From Putridiphycobacter sp965230485 (GTDB lineage Bacteria > Bacteroidota > Bacteroidia > Flavobacteriales_D > Crocinitomicaceae): 64,000 nucleotides of DNA. The stretch spans positions 62,001 through 126,000 of the forward strand of contig CBDDLA010000001.1 in NCBI GenBank assembly GCA_965230485.1, written 5' to 3'. Of this stretch, positions 52,687 to 61,303 are shown in pieces (position 1 is the stretch's first letter; each line of letters opens with the position of its first letter). Both the position numbers and the translations under genes were made by a program. A model generated the notes under the pieces. That model was not told the DNA's origin, searched no databases, and was given only the letters and a program-made list of their open reading frames with translations.

Positions 52687-53083
52687 AACTATGTAATTTA
52701 TTAATTCGGTTAAAAATAGAGTAACTAAATATAAAAGAGACGAAGGCAAGCACTATGGAGCATGTTTTTACAGTCATTAGGTTTAAATCAGTATTAGATT
52801 TAAAATCTGAGTATGTAACAATTGAAAAAATTGCAGAGAAAACTATTATTTGAATAACAGAATATCCAATAATCTTAGTTTTCCAAATCCGGTTTTCAAT
52901 TTCTTTATCTTCAAGTTCATTTATATTTGACAAATTCAATACAAGCCCAAAAATGATGAAATCAGTTTCATTTAACCAATACCCCATTGTACTTGTCTTA
53001 TCAAACAAACAAATTAAAGTCCTAATAAGAAAAGGGATCAATCCTATTATTACTGTATAAATTAACCATTTAGTCTTTTTCAT
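52679..53083 (-). CDS. Hypothetical four-helix membrane protein
   Basis: A 134-residue protein with about four membrane helices (WLIYTVIIGLIPFLIRTLI; TDFIIFGLVLNLS; IIGYSVIQIIVFSAIFSIV; TCSIVLAFVSFIFSYSI). It is AT-rich with a simple composition. No family recognised. It is the first gene of the cassette, with 265 bp of gene-free sequence upstream. Confidence 0.6.
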   Translation of the reverse strand: MKKTKWLIYTVIIGLIPFLIRTLICLFDKTSTMGYWLNETDFIIFGLVLNLSNINELEDKEIENRIWKTKIIGYSVIQIIVFSAIFSIVTYSDFKSNTDLNLMTVKTCSIVLAFVSFIFSYSIFNRINKLHSYE

Positions 53084-53348
53084 ATTATCTCGTTCAGTCT
53101 AATATTGTGCAATAGAGTACACTGATATTCACCCACAATGAATATATCTGCAAATAATCTAACTCAATAGTAGAGTTCAACTTAAATTCTATTTTATATG
53201 TAATCAATGACTAATCTTTGTACTTTCATACATTTGGTTGGAAATTTTCGATTGAAGCCAAATTAAAATGTGGTTTCTTTACCAAAGCACCACAGAACTG
53301 TAATCAAAAACTTTTTTAAATAATTAAATAAGTTTAGCTTGGGTGATT

Positions 53349-53975
53349 TTACCTTGAAACCCAGACTTTAAAAGCCATCATAACCATGCTAGAAAATTTT
53401 TGCCAACCGATTTCTATTTTTCCATCATTTCCTGGCATAGGATCTCTTAGAACTACCTTGTGGGGTATAGTATTATTAAATTGGTTTGTTGAATAATAAA
53501 TTGCGGTTAGGACATAGGCATGTCCAACTCCTCCATTTGGGTTCCTAAGCCCAACGATTAATGGCCATTTATAAGCTAGTGCTTCTGTAATTTCATTAAC
53601 ACTAGTTAATCCACTTTTACAAAATATTTTAGAAACTCTTCCCTGCACATTTGGAGCCCAGCCACTTAGTGCTCTTTTGATTTGAGATTCGTTTGCGGGT
53701 CTATCAACTAGACCCCCATAAATTTTTGTTACAATTTGTTCTTGGGAAATGTATAAACCATGATAATTCAATACCATTTGCGAACAAGCTGCCCAACACC
53801 AGTTTGCTTGTCTTTGATTTCCTGAAACGCTTTCCGCTGCCCAGGTATCAAATTCGGTTGTTGGGATTCCTGCAACAAAATAATTTGGACCTAATTGTTG
53901 AATTGACTGTCCAATCATATTTATCGAAAGAAGTAATGCTAGAATTGTTAATAACGATTTAATTAGATTTTTCAT
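53349..53975 (-). CDS. Secreted papain-like cysteine protease
   Basis: A 208-residue protein with a signal peptide (to about residue 22). The active-site Cys60 lies in QANWCWAACSQMVLNYHG; the catalytic His is in GGVGHAYVLTAIYY (about 151), with Asp in LRDPMPG (about 183). These features match C39-like/C70 papain-fold proteases (NWCWAA). An extracellular or periplasmic protease; substrate unknown. RBS-like AAAGGA precedes the ATG. Confidence 0.8.
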   Translation of the reverse strand: MKNLIKSLLTILALLLSINMIGQSIQQLGPNYFVAGIPTTEFDTWAAESVSGNQRQANWCWAACSQMVLNYHGLYISQEQIVTKIYGGLVDRPANESQIKRALSGWAPNVQGRVSKIFCKSGLTSVNEITEALAYKWPLIVGLRNPNGGVGHAYVLTAIYYSTNQFNNTIPHKVVLRDPMPGNDGKIEIGWQKFSSMVMMAFKVWVSR

Positions 53976-54004
53976 AATATCCTTTTTTTAAGTCAAACAA
54001 ACAG

Positions 54005-54187
54005 ATGAAAATGCTTGCACACTTATTTTCTGTACATACCCCAAATCTACTCCCCAATTCCAACTTCCCTATCACTAGAACTAGTGATTTTTGGACTGAA
54101 AATGAAGAATTAGGGGTGTTAGTCGTTCTTAATTCAATAGATGTAATACTCGAAAAGGCTTTGTTAGAGCAGGTTCTGGGACAATGA
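54005..54187 (+). CDS. Short ORF of uncertain status (60 aa)
   Basis: An ATG-initiated frame in the 287-bp gap between the protease gene and the next minus-strand gene. The protein has a credible mixed composition (FWTENEELGVLVVLNS ... ILEKALLEQVLG) and stops abruptly, so it may be a truncated remnant. No family recognised. A minus-strand -7 element (TAGATTTG, 54042-54049), possibly serving the protease gene, overlaps it. Low confidence that it is expressed. Confidence 0.25.
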   Translation: MKMLAHLFSVHTPNLLPNSNFPITRTSDFWTENEELGVLVVLNSIDVILEKALLEQVLGQ

Positions 54188-54262
54188 TTGTGGCAGAGTA
54201 TTCACGTTATCGATAAAAGGATATGTCGTCATAAACATTGAGCTGCATTCAGACTATAAAAT

Positions 54263-54763
54263 CTATTGTTGAAGCAGTCCCTCCAAATCATATTCATCAA
54301 ACAACGAAATTAAGTTATATTGATTTAAAAATGCAATAATCAATTTCCCTAATTCTGCCGAACAACTATTCTTAAAGTAGGATGCTGTCGCTTTGTTTTC
54401 AATGTCGATATTGCCGGTTAGGGTAGAGATGTGAATTTCTATAGATACTTCACCGCTCAGATAACCATTAAAAACAAGATTATAATGGTAACGCAATGCT
54501 CTGGAATGACTATACGATTGAGGGTCAAGCAAAGCTTTAGTCAATAGCCTTTGGTCTGATTCTGATAAAGTGACTCTTTTTATTTCTTTTTCATAGTCTT
54601 GCGCTTCCTCCCCTGGTGAAGACATTTCTTTGGTATACACTTTCCAAACTGACAATTGAATGCTATCCATTTGGTCTGGGATAGAGGCCAGTGAAATGGA
54701 GTCTGCTTGAGCAAACGTAAACACAGACAGCCATAAAGTCAAAAACAGCATAATGTGCTTCAT
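54263..54763 (-). CDS. Hypothetical secreted protein
   Basis: The ATG at 54763 gives 166 residues with a clear signal peptide (MKHIMLFLTLWLSVFTFAQA). The mature part has two cysteine-poor helical/beta segments and no recognised family. It begins 1 bp after the sodium/solute symporter stop and probably shares its transcript. Confidence 0.65.
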   Translation of the reverse strand: MKHIMLFLTLWLSVFTFAQADSISLASIPDQMDSIQLSVWKVYTKEMSSPGEEAQDYEKEIKRVTLSESDQRLLTKALLDPQSYSHSRALRYHYNLVFNGYLSGEVSIEIHISTLTGNIDIENKATASYFKNSCSAELGKLIIAFLNQYNLISLFDEYDLEGLLQQ

Positions 54764-54764
54764 A

Positions 54765-56318
54765 TCATGATGGTTTAATGTCTTTTTCAGCATCAATCTC
54801 CTCAATCATTTTTACAGCCTCAGCCCTTGGGGGATATATTTTAGACACAATAATGCCAACAATCATAGCCACCGCAAAAGATGGTGCCAATACATCTAGT
54901 TCTTTCAAGTAAGGACCGACTTTGGGTATGTTAATGAATACAAAGTTGAATAACATGACAGATACGAATCCTGCGACCATAGATGCAATGGCCCCTCTCT
55001 CAGAATAGCCTTTCCAAAACAAGGTAAGGATGACGACTGGACAAAACGTGGCGGCAATGCCTGACCAACCAAAAATAATGACCCAAAACACTTCTCTGTC
55101 GGGAGACACATAGTTAATAATAATGGCTATGAGTAATGCTACGAATGCCATAATGATGGTTGCTGTTCGAGAAAGTTTGGTCAAATTCTCATCTTTAACA
55201 TGGGGACGGAATATTTTTTGATAGAAGTCGCGTGTAATGGCACTGGAAGCTAATATTAACAAAGAATCGATAGTGGACATGATGGCTGATAGTACAATGG
55301 CAATAAATATAGCGACTAGAATAGTCGGCAAAAAGCTTTCCGTAATCATGCCCAGTACATCTTTTCCTTTAGTGCCTAAAACGGCTTCGGGGTTTAGATC
55401 TTCCTTGGTGGTAAAGTAAATTCGAGCCAAAATACCAATGGTAACTGCAGCAGCATCAGTGAGTAATGTAAAAGTGGTGGCCACCCATTTTCCTTTATCT
55501 ATTTCTTGATGATCCTTTATTGACATAAACCGAACATAAACTTGTGGAGAGCCCAGAAAGCCAAGTCCGATCATTGAAAATCCTAAAATGGTAAACAGAT
55601 TCATCCACCCATCTGAACTTCTGCCCATGATTTGTGTCAAGGTAGGGTCAATGGCATTTAGTCCTTCAGTAATGCCAGTACCATGATCCATGGCAAACCA
55701 AACATAAACAGGGAGTAATATCAAACCAAAAAACATGAGCAGTCCCTGAAATAAATCTGACCAAACTGCAGCCACAAAGCCACCGATAAAAATATAAGTC
55801 AGCACAATAATAAATCCAATGATGGCGCCAAGTCTATAATCTATGCCTAGCATAGACTCAAAAGCTACACCAGTAACATCAATTTGTGTAGCGACATAAA
55901 TCACAATAAAAATAACCAGTACAGAAGCTGCAATGATTCTGAGGGTATGCGTGGTGGTTTTAAAATGACTTTGAAGGTAATCTGGAATGGTAATGGCCCC
56001 GTAGCTATCTGATCTTTTTTTGAAACGTTTGGCCATAAATTGCCATGATACAAACACGCCCAGCAATTCACCAGCAACCACCCAATAGCCCGAATAACCA
56101 ACAATAGCACCCATTCCAGTTAATCCAATCAATAGCCAGCCAGATTCACCAGTTGCCCTTGCAGAGAACGCTACCGCCCAAAACCCCATTTTTTTGCCGC
56201 CTACATAATAGTCGCTCATGCCCTTAATTCTTCTGGAGGCCAAAATACCAATGAGAAATAGGATGCCAACATAAATGGCTAAAACGGTTACTTTAATGAC
56301 TAAATCTTCGTTTTGCAT
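54765..56318 (-). CDS. Sodium/solute symporter (PutP/SSS family)
   Basis: A 517-residue protein with about 12-13 membrane helices. SSS features include YVGGKKMGFWAVAFSARATGESGWLL, GLGFLGSPQVYVRFMSIKD and DSLLILASSAITRDFY. It resembles the sodium/proline subgroup, but substrate is not proven. It is divergent from the cysteine dioxygenase/decarboxylase genes, with a 280-bp shared region; an amino acid or related zwitterion such as taurine is possible (inference). Confidence 0.9.
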   Translation of the reverse strand: MQNEDLVIKVTVLAIYVGILFLIGILASRRIKGMSDYYVGGKKMGFWAVAFSARATGESGWLLIGLTGMGAIVGYSGYWVVAGELLGVFVSWQFMAKRFKKRSDSYGAITIPDYLQSHFKTTTHTLRIIAASVLVIFIVIYVATQIDVTGVAFESMLGIDYRLGAIIGFIIVLTYIFIGGFVAAVWSDLFQGLLMFFGLILLPVYVWFAMDHGTGITEGLNAIDPTLTQIMGRSSDGWMNLFTILGFSMIGLGFLGSPQVYVRFMSIKDHQEIDKGKWVATTFTLLTDAAAVTIGILARIYFTTKEDLNPEAVLGTKGKDVLGMITESFLPTILVAIFIAIVLSAIMSTIDSLLILASSAITRDFYQKIFRPHVKDENLTKLSRTATIIMAFVALLIAIIINYVSPDREVFWVIIFGWSGIAATFCPVVILTLFWKGYSERGAIASMVAGFVSVMLFNFVFINIPKVGPYLKELDVLAPSFAVAMIVGIIVSKIYPPRAEAVKMIEEIDAEKDIKPS

Positions 56319-56598
56319 AAGGTCTAAAAAATGTGATTTGTTTCCAATTAATTTAAGGGTGAAACATCAAAAAATAAATCAGTGAGTAAATTTAAAGATT
56401 TCACAAAATGCTCATAAAATTTAAATAAATTGCACTTTTTGCATAAAAATCGTTAAAAAATTCCTTAAAATGCACAAAAATCGCTATATTTGTACTACTA
56501 GATTATCTGAGTTTACTGCGCTTAGATTTGATTAGTTGAATTTGGGGAATGACCTTGGATTTGTACATTACATGAACAGAAAAAAGCGGTAAACCATT
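56319..56598. promoter_or_regulatory. Divergent regulatory region with two 15-bp direct repeats and a -7 element
   Basis: Direct repeats TGCATAAAAATCGTT (56440-56454) and TGCACAAAAATCGCT (56471-56485) are 31 bp apart start to start, about three helical turns. The second touches TATATTTG (56485-56492), an exact -7 element towards the dioxygenase gene. The predicted leader is about 100 nt. Two tiny overlapping ORFs (8 and 6 codons, ending at 56592) are seen in it but are unproven. Confidence 0.5.
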
Positions 56599-57129
56599 TT
56601 GAATTCTGACCCACACGACGCTTTAGCCTGCCAATCGATAGAAGAATTAGTGACAGCCCTGACTGAAGGGGAGAGGACGACTTATACAAGTATCATTCGT
56701 TCCATGGAAATACCAACACCTGTTTTCAGAAATTATGACTCCTGGTCTGATGAATCATATACCAGAAACTGTATCGTCAATACAGAAGAATTCGAACTAA
56801 TTTTAATTTGCTGGGAGAAGGGCCAGAAAACGCCCATTCATGACCATGGGGGCGAAGAATGTTGGGTAAAAGTGATTGATGGTGAAATAAAGGAAACCAT
56901 TTATACAAAAGATGAACATGAGCGACTTAGTGCTGTTAAATCAACCATTTCAAAAACTAATGATTTGACTTATATGCTAGAGGGTTTCCATACGCTAGAA
57001 AATGTATCTGAACAAAGAAGCATGTCGCTCCACCTTTATGCTAAACCAATTCTGAATTGTCAGGTATTTGATGAAGTAACCAATACGTTTAAAACCAAAA
57101 ACCTTGTATATCATACTGTTTCAGAATAG
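56599..57129 (+). CDS. Cysteine dioxygenase family protein
   Basis: A 176-residue cupin. Iron ligands are His81 and His83 in TPIHDHGGEECWV and His131 in LEGFHTLEN. Tyr147 in SLHLYAKP matches the catalytic Tyr, and Cys88 lies where animal CDO has the crosslinked Cys. It oxidises cysteine to cysteine sulfinate with O2. The start is TTG at 56599: upstream ATGs lead to short stopped frames, and a start at Met36 would remove the N-terminal family helix. It precedes the decarboxylase gene by 26 bp. Confidence 0.85.
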   Translation: MNSDPHDALACQSIEELVTALTEGERTTYTSIIRSMEIPTPVFRNYDSWSDESYTRNCIVNTEEFELILICWEKGQKTPIHDHGGEECWVKVIDGEIKETIYTKDEHERLSAVKSTISKTNDLTYMLEGFHTLENVSEQRSMSLHLYAKPILNCQVFDEVTNTFKTKNLVYHTVSE

Positions 57130-57155
57130 GAAACAAATTAAAACAATTAAAAAGC

Positions 57156-58562
57156 ATGTCAGATATAAAAAGTGATTTAGTTCTATTTAACGAACTCGTT
57201 GAAACTTTGTTAAGTGAGGAAGAGATAAATCCTGTAGCTGACAGAATTAATGCCAATGAATTATATGATACCATTGATCTTACGCTGTCAGAGGATGGAC
57301 TGATTGATGATCACTTTAAGGCTTTGCTTAAAGATGTATTAGTGTCCACTCCAAAAACGGCTACTAATTTGTTTTTTAACCAACTCTTTGGCGGAAGGCA
57401 GGGTAAGGCTATACTTGGAGACTTATTGGCCGTGATGCTTAATAATAGCATGTATACCTATAAAGTGGCGGGTCCGCAGGTGGGCATTGAACAGGAAATT
57501 ATAAGACAATCCTGTCAGTTAATTGGTTACGGTATAAACAGCAATGGCACTTTTCCTACAGGTGGTTCCATGAGTAATTATATGGCTTTGGTCATGGCAC
57601 GTGATGCTAAAGACCCAAATTGTAGATTGAATGGCATGACCAAACCTTTGGTGATTTATACCTCGAAGGAATCGCATTATTCCACGACAAAAAATGCCAG
57701 TTTTGCTGGAATTGGCATCAACCAAATTCGTTATATTGAAGCAGATGCTGAGGGACGAATGATACCCGAAAAACTGGAGGCGCAAATTATTGAAGATTTG
57801 AATGATGGGCATATACCAACTTATGTCAACGCGACTGCCGGTACTACTGTTTTAGGTGCTTTCGATTCAATTGAAGATATTACTGATATTGCAGAAAAAT
57901 ATAAAATTTGGCTCCACGTTGATGGTGCTTATTGCGGATCGGTGATTTTTAGCCAAACTTATCGCCACCTTGTAAAAGGGGCAGAGCGATCAGACTCTTT
58001 TAGCTATAACGCCCATAAAATGCTTGGTACGCCACTAACGTGCTCAATTATATTGGTGAAGGATAAAATGCATTTACACAATTCATTTAATAACGAGGCG
58101 GATTACCTTTATCAAACAGATGGTGATGATTTCAATTTAGGGAAAACATCTTTTCAATGCGGTAGAAGAAATGATGCTTTGAAATTCTGGACCTTATGGA
58201 AATCTATTGGTGCGAAAGGGTTGGAACAAATTGTAGACCAACAATTCAGTTTGGCTAACATTGCCAGAGCTTATGTTCAGCGTCATTCAGATTACGAATT
58301 ATACAGTTTTGATAATTCTATTTCTATCTGTTTCAATTATAAAAACATTGATCCTATTGCGCTTTGTACTGCATTATATGAACACCAGGAGACAGTGGTT
58401 GGTTTTGGATCGTTTAATGAAGATACCTTTATAAGGTTAGTAACCATTAATGCTAATAATTCCGAAGAAGATATTTTGAATTTCTTTAAAGTTCTGGAAG
58501 AATTCGTTGAGACCAATCCTGATTTAAAGACAATAGACCAGAAAGTTAAAGAGCGATTATAG
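57156..58562 (+). CDS. PLP-dependent group II decarboxylase (predicted cysteine sulfinate or acidic amino acid decarboxylase)
   Basis: A 468-residue fold-type I enzyme of the glutamate/aromatic/cysteine-sulfinate decarboxylase group. It shows GTFPTGGSMSNYMAL (131-145), His174 in SKESHYS, Asp256 in HVDGAYCGS and the PLP lysine Lys288 in SYNAHKMLGTP. Placed after cysteine dioxygenase, the likely substrate is cysteine sulfinate, giving hypotaurine. Aspartate or glutamate decarboxylation are alternatives that sequence alone cannot exclude. Confidence 0.82.
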   Translation: MSDIKSDLVLFNELVETLLSEEEINPVADRINANELYDTIDLTLSEDGLIDDHFKALLKDVLVSTPKTATNLFFNQLFGGRQGKAILGDLLAVMLNNSMYTYKVAGPQVGIEQEIIRQSCQLIGYGINSNGTFPTGGSMSNYMALVMARDAKDPNCRLNGMTKPLVIYTSKESHYSTTKNASFAGIGINQIRYIEADAEGRMIPEKLEAQIIEDLNDGHIPTYVNATAGTTVLGAFDSIEDITDIAEKYKIWLHVDGAYCGSVIFSQTYRHLVKGAERSDSFSYNAHKMLGTPLTCSIILVKDKMHLHNSFNNEADYLYQTDGDDFNLGKTSFQCGRRNDALKFWTLWKSIGAKGLEQIVDQQFSLANIARAYVQRHSDYELYSFDNSISICFNYKNIDPIALCTALYEHQETVVGFGSFNEDTFIRLVTINANNSEEDILNFFKVLEEFVETNPDLKTIDQKVKERL

Positions 58563-58588
58563 CCCTAAAATTCATTAATTTCTGCATC

Positions 58589-59722
58589 TTAAAATTTGAT
58601 ATCTAAATCAAACCTAATTCTATTATTCGTTTCTTTTACACTGCCCAGTGCCACCAGTTGTTCAACGAAGTAACATTTAGTGACCAAATTAATTCTTTGA
58701 TTGATTTTATAACCAAGAACAACTTCTACACCATTAAAATTGGTTAATCTTCCGTCGGGAGAATTATACGAAGAATAATCCCACCTTGCCCAATCATTTT
58801 GTGCCATAAAATCAATGGCTGCATATTTTTGAAGCCAGGCATAAGTAATGTTGATTAACCAATTACCTTTCTCCGCCAACTTGCCATATTTTAACCCGGC
58901 CACAAAACCTGTATTTTGGTCTCTAAATTTGACCGGAATTGAATCGTTATTTTGATTCTCATGTAAATTGTAATAATAATCAAATTCAAAATGAAGTGGT
59001 TTTGATGTTAATAATTTAATGTGTGAGCCGCCATGAAGTATTGTATAATCAAGTTTAAATGTTTCAAAACCATCAGGTATGTGAGGGATGTTCTTAAAAA
59101 TGTATAATGAGGGAAATAGCTCTAATCTATGGTTTAACAAACTGAAATACGTCTGATACCCTTGAAAATAAGAATCTTCGTTAAACAGTTTACCCGAAGC
59201 AGACATAATAAAGTGACCTATTTTTAGGTTGACAGAATCAATAATAGGGACATTTATTTTAAAGCCCTGGCCAATAAATGCGCCATCTGGAAAAACATTA
59301 TCGCTCCAAAATAACTCGTTATTTTTTTTGAATGGGAAAGTGTTTTTTCCAATCCAGAATGTCGTTGATTTGAAATTCGATTTAAAATAAGCTTTTTCGA
59401 GACCAATTAACAAAGTGCCAAATTCCTGAAAACTATTGCCAATGGTCAGTTGGGGGTCTTGTTGCTTTCGTGGATTCCCTGTTCTTAGTCTAAAACCTGT
59501 TTCGTACCATTTTTTTGAATAAGTACCGCCAAATCTGAACCTATACCTTAGTCTTGACCGATCATCTTTAAAGGTACCGTCAGGTTGTCTTACATCCCAA
59601 TCGTGCTCAATTCTAAACCTAAAATCACCTTCAAAATTGATATGGGATTGTATTGAATCGCTTTGTGCCAATAGGCTGATCTGAAACACAAAAAATGAAG
59701 CTATACTGAATAGTTTTTTCAT
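58589..59722 (-). CDS. Outer-membrane beta-barrel protein (porin-like)
   Basis: A 377-residue protein with signal peptide (to about LLAQ) and the alternating hydrophobic strands of a barrel (GDFRFRIEHDW, RLRYRFRFGGTYS, YETGFRLRTG) ending in Phe (RFDLDIKF). The N-terminal pattern is reminiscent of alginate-export/porin families. Convergent with the decarboxylase gene; no functional link is shown. Confidence 0.65.
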   Translation of the reverse strand: MKKLFSIASFFVFQISLLAQSDSIQSHINFEGDFRFRIEHDWDVRQPDGTFKDDRSRLRYRFRFGGTYSKKWYETGFRLRTGNPRKQQDPQLTIGNSFQEFGTLLIGLEKAYFKSNFKSTTFWIGKNTFPFKKNNELFWSDNVFPDGAFIGQGFKINVPIIDSVNLKIGHFIMSASGKLFNEDSYFQGYQTYFSLLNHRLELFPSLYIFKNIPHIPDGFETFKLDYTILHGGSHIKLLTSKPLHFEFDYYYNLHENQNNDSIPVKFRDQNTGFVAGLKYGKLAEKGNWLINITYAWLQKYAAIDFMAQNDWARWDYSSYNSPDGRLTNFNGVEVVLGYKINQRINLVTKCYFVEQLVALGSVKETNNRIRFDLDIKF

Positions 59723-59847
59723 TTCGACTCAAACATGGTTTAAAATATTTCTGCGATAAAAGTATCAAAAAGTATTCAATAACGAAAGGTGAATACTGCG
59801 GTGATGGATGATACTTATCAACTCTGCTAATGACTTTTATTAGCGAT

Positions 59848-60753
59848 TTATAATTTACTCCAAAAGATTTTGGCTAAAAGAAATGTTTTTTCCTCTCGGT
59901 ATTGGTCGTCATATGAAATGGCATAAATTTCATCAATAACTTCCTTTAAATCATCTCTATTTGAGAGTTCTGCAATGGTTTCCATAAAATAGTCGCGGTA
60001 CCATAAACTTCTTAGACTTGTTTGCTTGAATTTTTCAATCAGGAAATTAACTAATGCTGTATCGCTTTCTATTTTTATAAGGTCAATCATTCCGAGATCT
60101 TCATAAGTGATAACGCTCCTGTTGAAAACAACATTTCTTAATTGTTCTTTTTGATGATCGTTTAAAGAAATGGTTTTGAAACCCCTTCGAAAATCCGGAT
60201 CAAATATCGTCATGAATTCACTGTGTATAGATAAGTCATAGGCGCCTTCCCAATGCGTGATTGGCTCTCCTGCACATTTAATTAACCAATCTACAGTTTG
60301 ATCCAATTGTTTTTCTTTATCCTCTATTTTGGAAATGGACTGGAATGCTTTGATGCTTTGCTTGTAAATGGAGTAGGCAGTTGAATCTAATATTTTTGCC
60401 CCACAGGTCAACGGATTTGGTAAATATCCGGCTTCATTTTTTTTCAAGAATGTTAAAACAGTCGTTCCAAGACTATAGTGAGGAGTGGCTGCACAAACCA
60501 AACTGGGTCTGTAGCTAACTTTAATCGTGTCAAGCATCAAGTTACCTTGTAAAACTTCCTTAACTGCGAGCTTGACTTCGACTATATTTTGCGCTTTAGC
60601 ATTTTTTCTATGCTCTAAATTAACCACATTGGCATAAAGAATATAGTCTGAATCAATAATCAGTTTCCTTAATGAACCAATGTATCTTGGATTCGAAAAC
60701 GCAAGTTGAAAGAGCCCTATTGACAGAGCAGTAATAAACCATTTAAGCACCAT
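59848..60753 (-). CDS. Hypothetical secreted protein
   Basis: A 301-residue protein with an N-terminal signal-like segment (MVLKWFITALSIGLFQLAFS). An N-terminal beta domain (about 35-130: SDYILYANVVNLEHRK, VKEVLQGNLMLDTIKVSY) is followed by a helical part. Cysteines near VCAATPHYS, LTCGAKI and IKCAGEP. No named family. It is downstream of the cupin gene by 15 bp. Confidence 0.6.
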   Translation of the reverse strand: MVLKWFITALSIGLFQLAFSNPRYIGSLRKLIIDSDYILYANVVNLEHRKNAKAQNIVEVKLAVKEVLQGNLMLDTIKVSYRPSLVCAATPHYSLGTTVLTFLKKNEAGYLPNPLTCGAKILDSTAYSIYKQSIKAFQSISKIEDKEKQLDQTVDWLIKCAGEPITHWEGAYDLSIHSEFMTIFDPDFRRGFKTISLNDHQKEQLRNVVFNRSVITYEDLGMIDLIKIESDTALVNFLIEKFKQTSLRSLWYRDYFMETIAELSNRDDLKEVIDEIYAISYDDQYREEKTFLLAKIFWSKL

Positions 60754-60768
60754 ATAAAAGCATATTAA

Positions 60769-61134
60769 TTAAATATTATCTAATTTCCTGACTGTAAACT
60801 GATTTTCAGTATTTCCTGTATTTAAGGTTGTGCTGGGCTCAAAAAGCATTACCTTAACTTCACCTACGGCTTTAGGTTTGTGGTTGATTCCTTTTGGAAT
60901 AATGACGAACTCACCTTCATTAACCTCTAACGTTTTGTTCTCGAGTTCCATTAGCAATTGGCCTTCAATTACAAGAAACATCTCATCCTCATTTTCATGA
61001 TGATGCATCACAAATTCACCTTTTAACTTTGCTAATTTAACAAGTTGTCCATTCAGGGCACCTACAACTTTCGGTTGCCAATGTTCCGAAAATGAATCAA
61101 ATTTTTGATTGAGGTTTACTGTTTTGATGTCCAT
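60769..61134 (-). CDS. Cupin-domain protein
   Basis: A 121-residue single cupin: motif 1 HHHENEDEMFLVIEG and motif 2 GEFVIIPKGINHKP. The His/Glu metal ligands are all present. Small cupins of this type are isomerases, oxygenases or sensors; substrate unknown. First gene of a two-gene unit. Confidence 0.85.
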   Translation of the reverse strand: MDIKTVNLNQKFDSFSEHWQPKVVGALNGQLVKLAKLKGEFVMHHHENEDEMFLVIEGQLLMELENKTLEVNEGEFVIIPKGINHKPKAVGEVKVMLFEPSTTLNTGNTENQFTVRKLDNI

Positions 61135-61303
61135 TGGCCTATCATGTTATAGTTAATATTAGGATACTCTAACAAGATAGGAAACCTTCAGGAAATTTTT
61201 GCCTAAACAACTAAATTTTTCAAATATGAGGGCTCTTCAAGTATTTGGTAAAGTAGTTGAATCAAATTGGTTAAGATATTAGTAAGGTGCATTAAATAAC
61301 TTA

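Noticed and set aside
53976..54262. Strong claim of a pseudogene at 54005-54187
   Set aside because: The frame may be a remnant, but no homologous full-length gene was recognised, so it is listed only as a low-confidence ORF.
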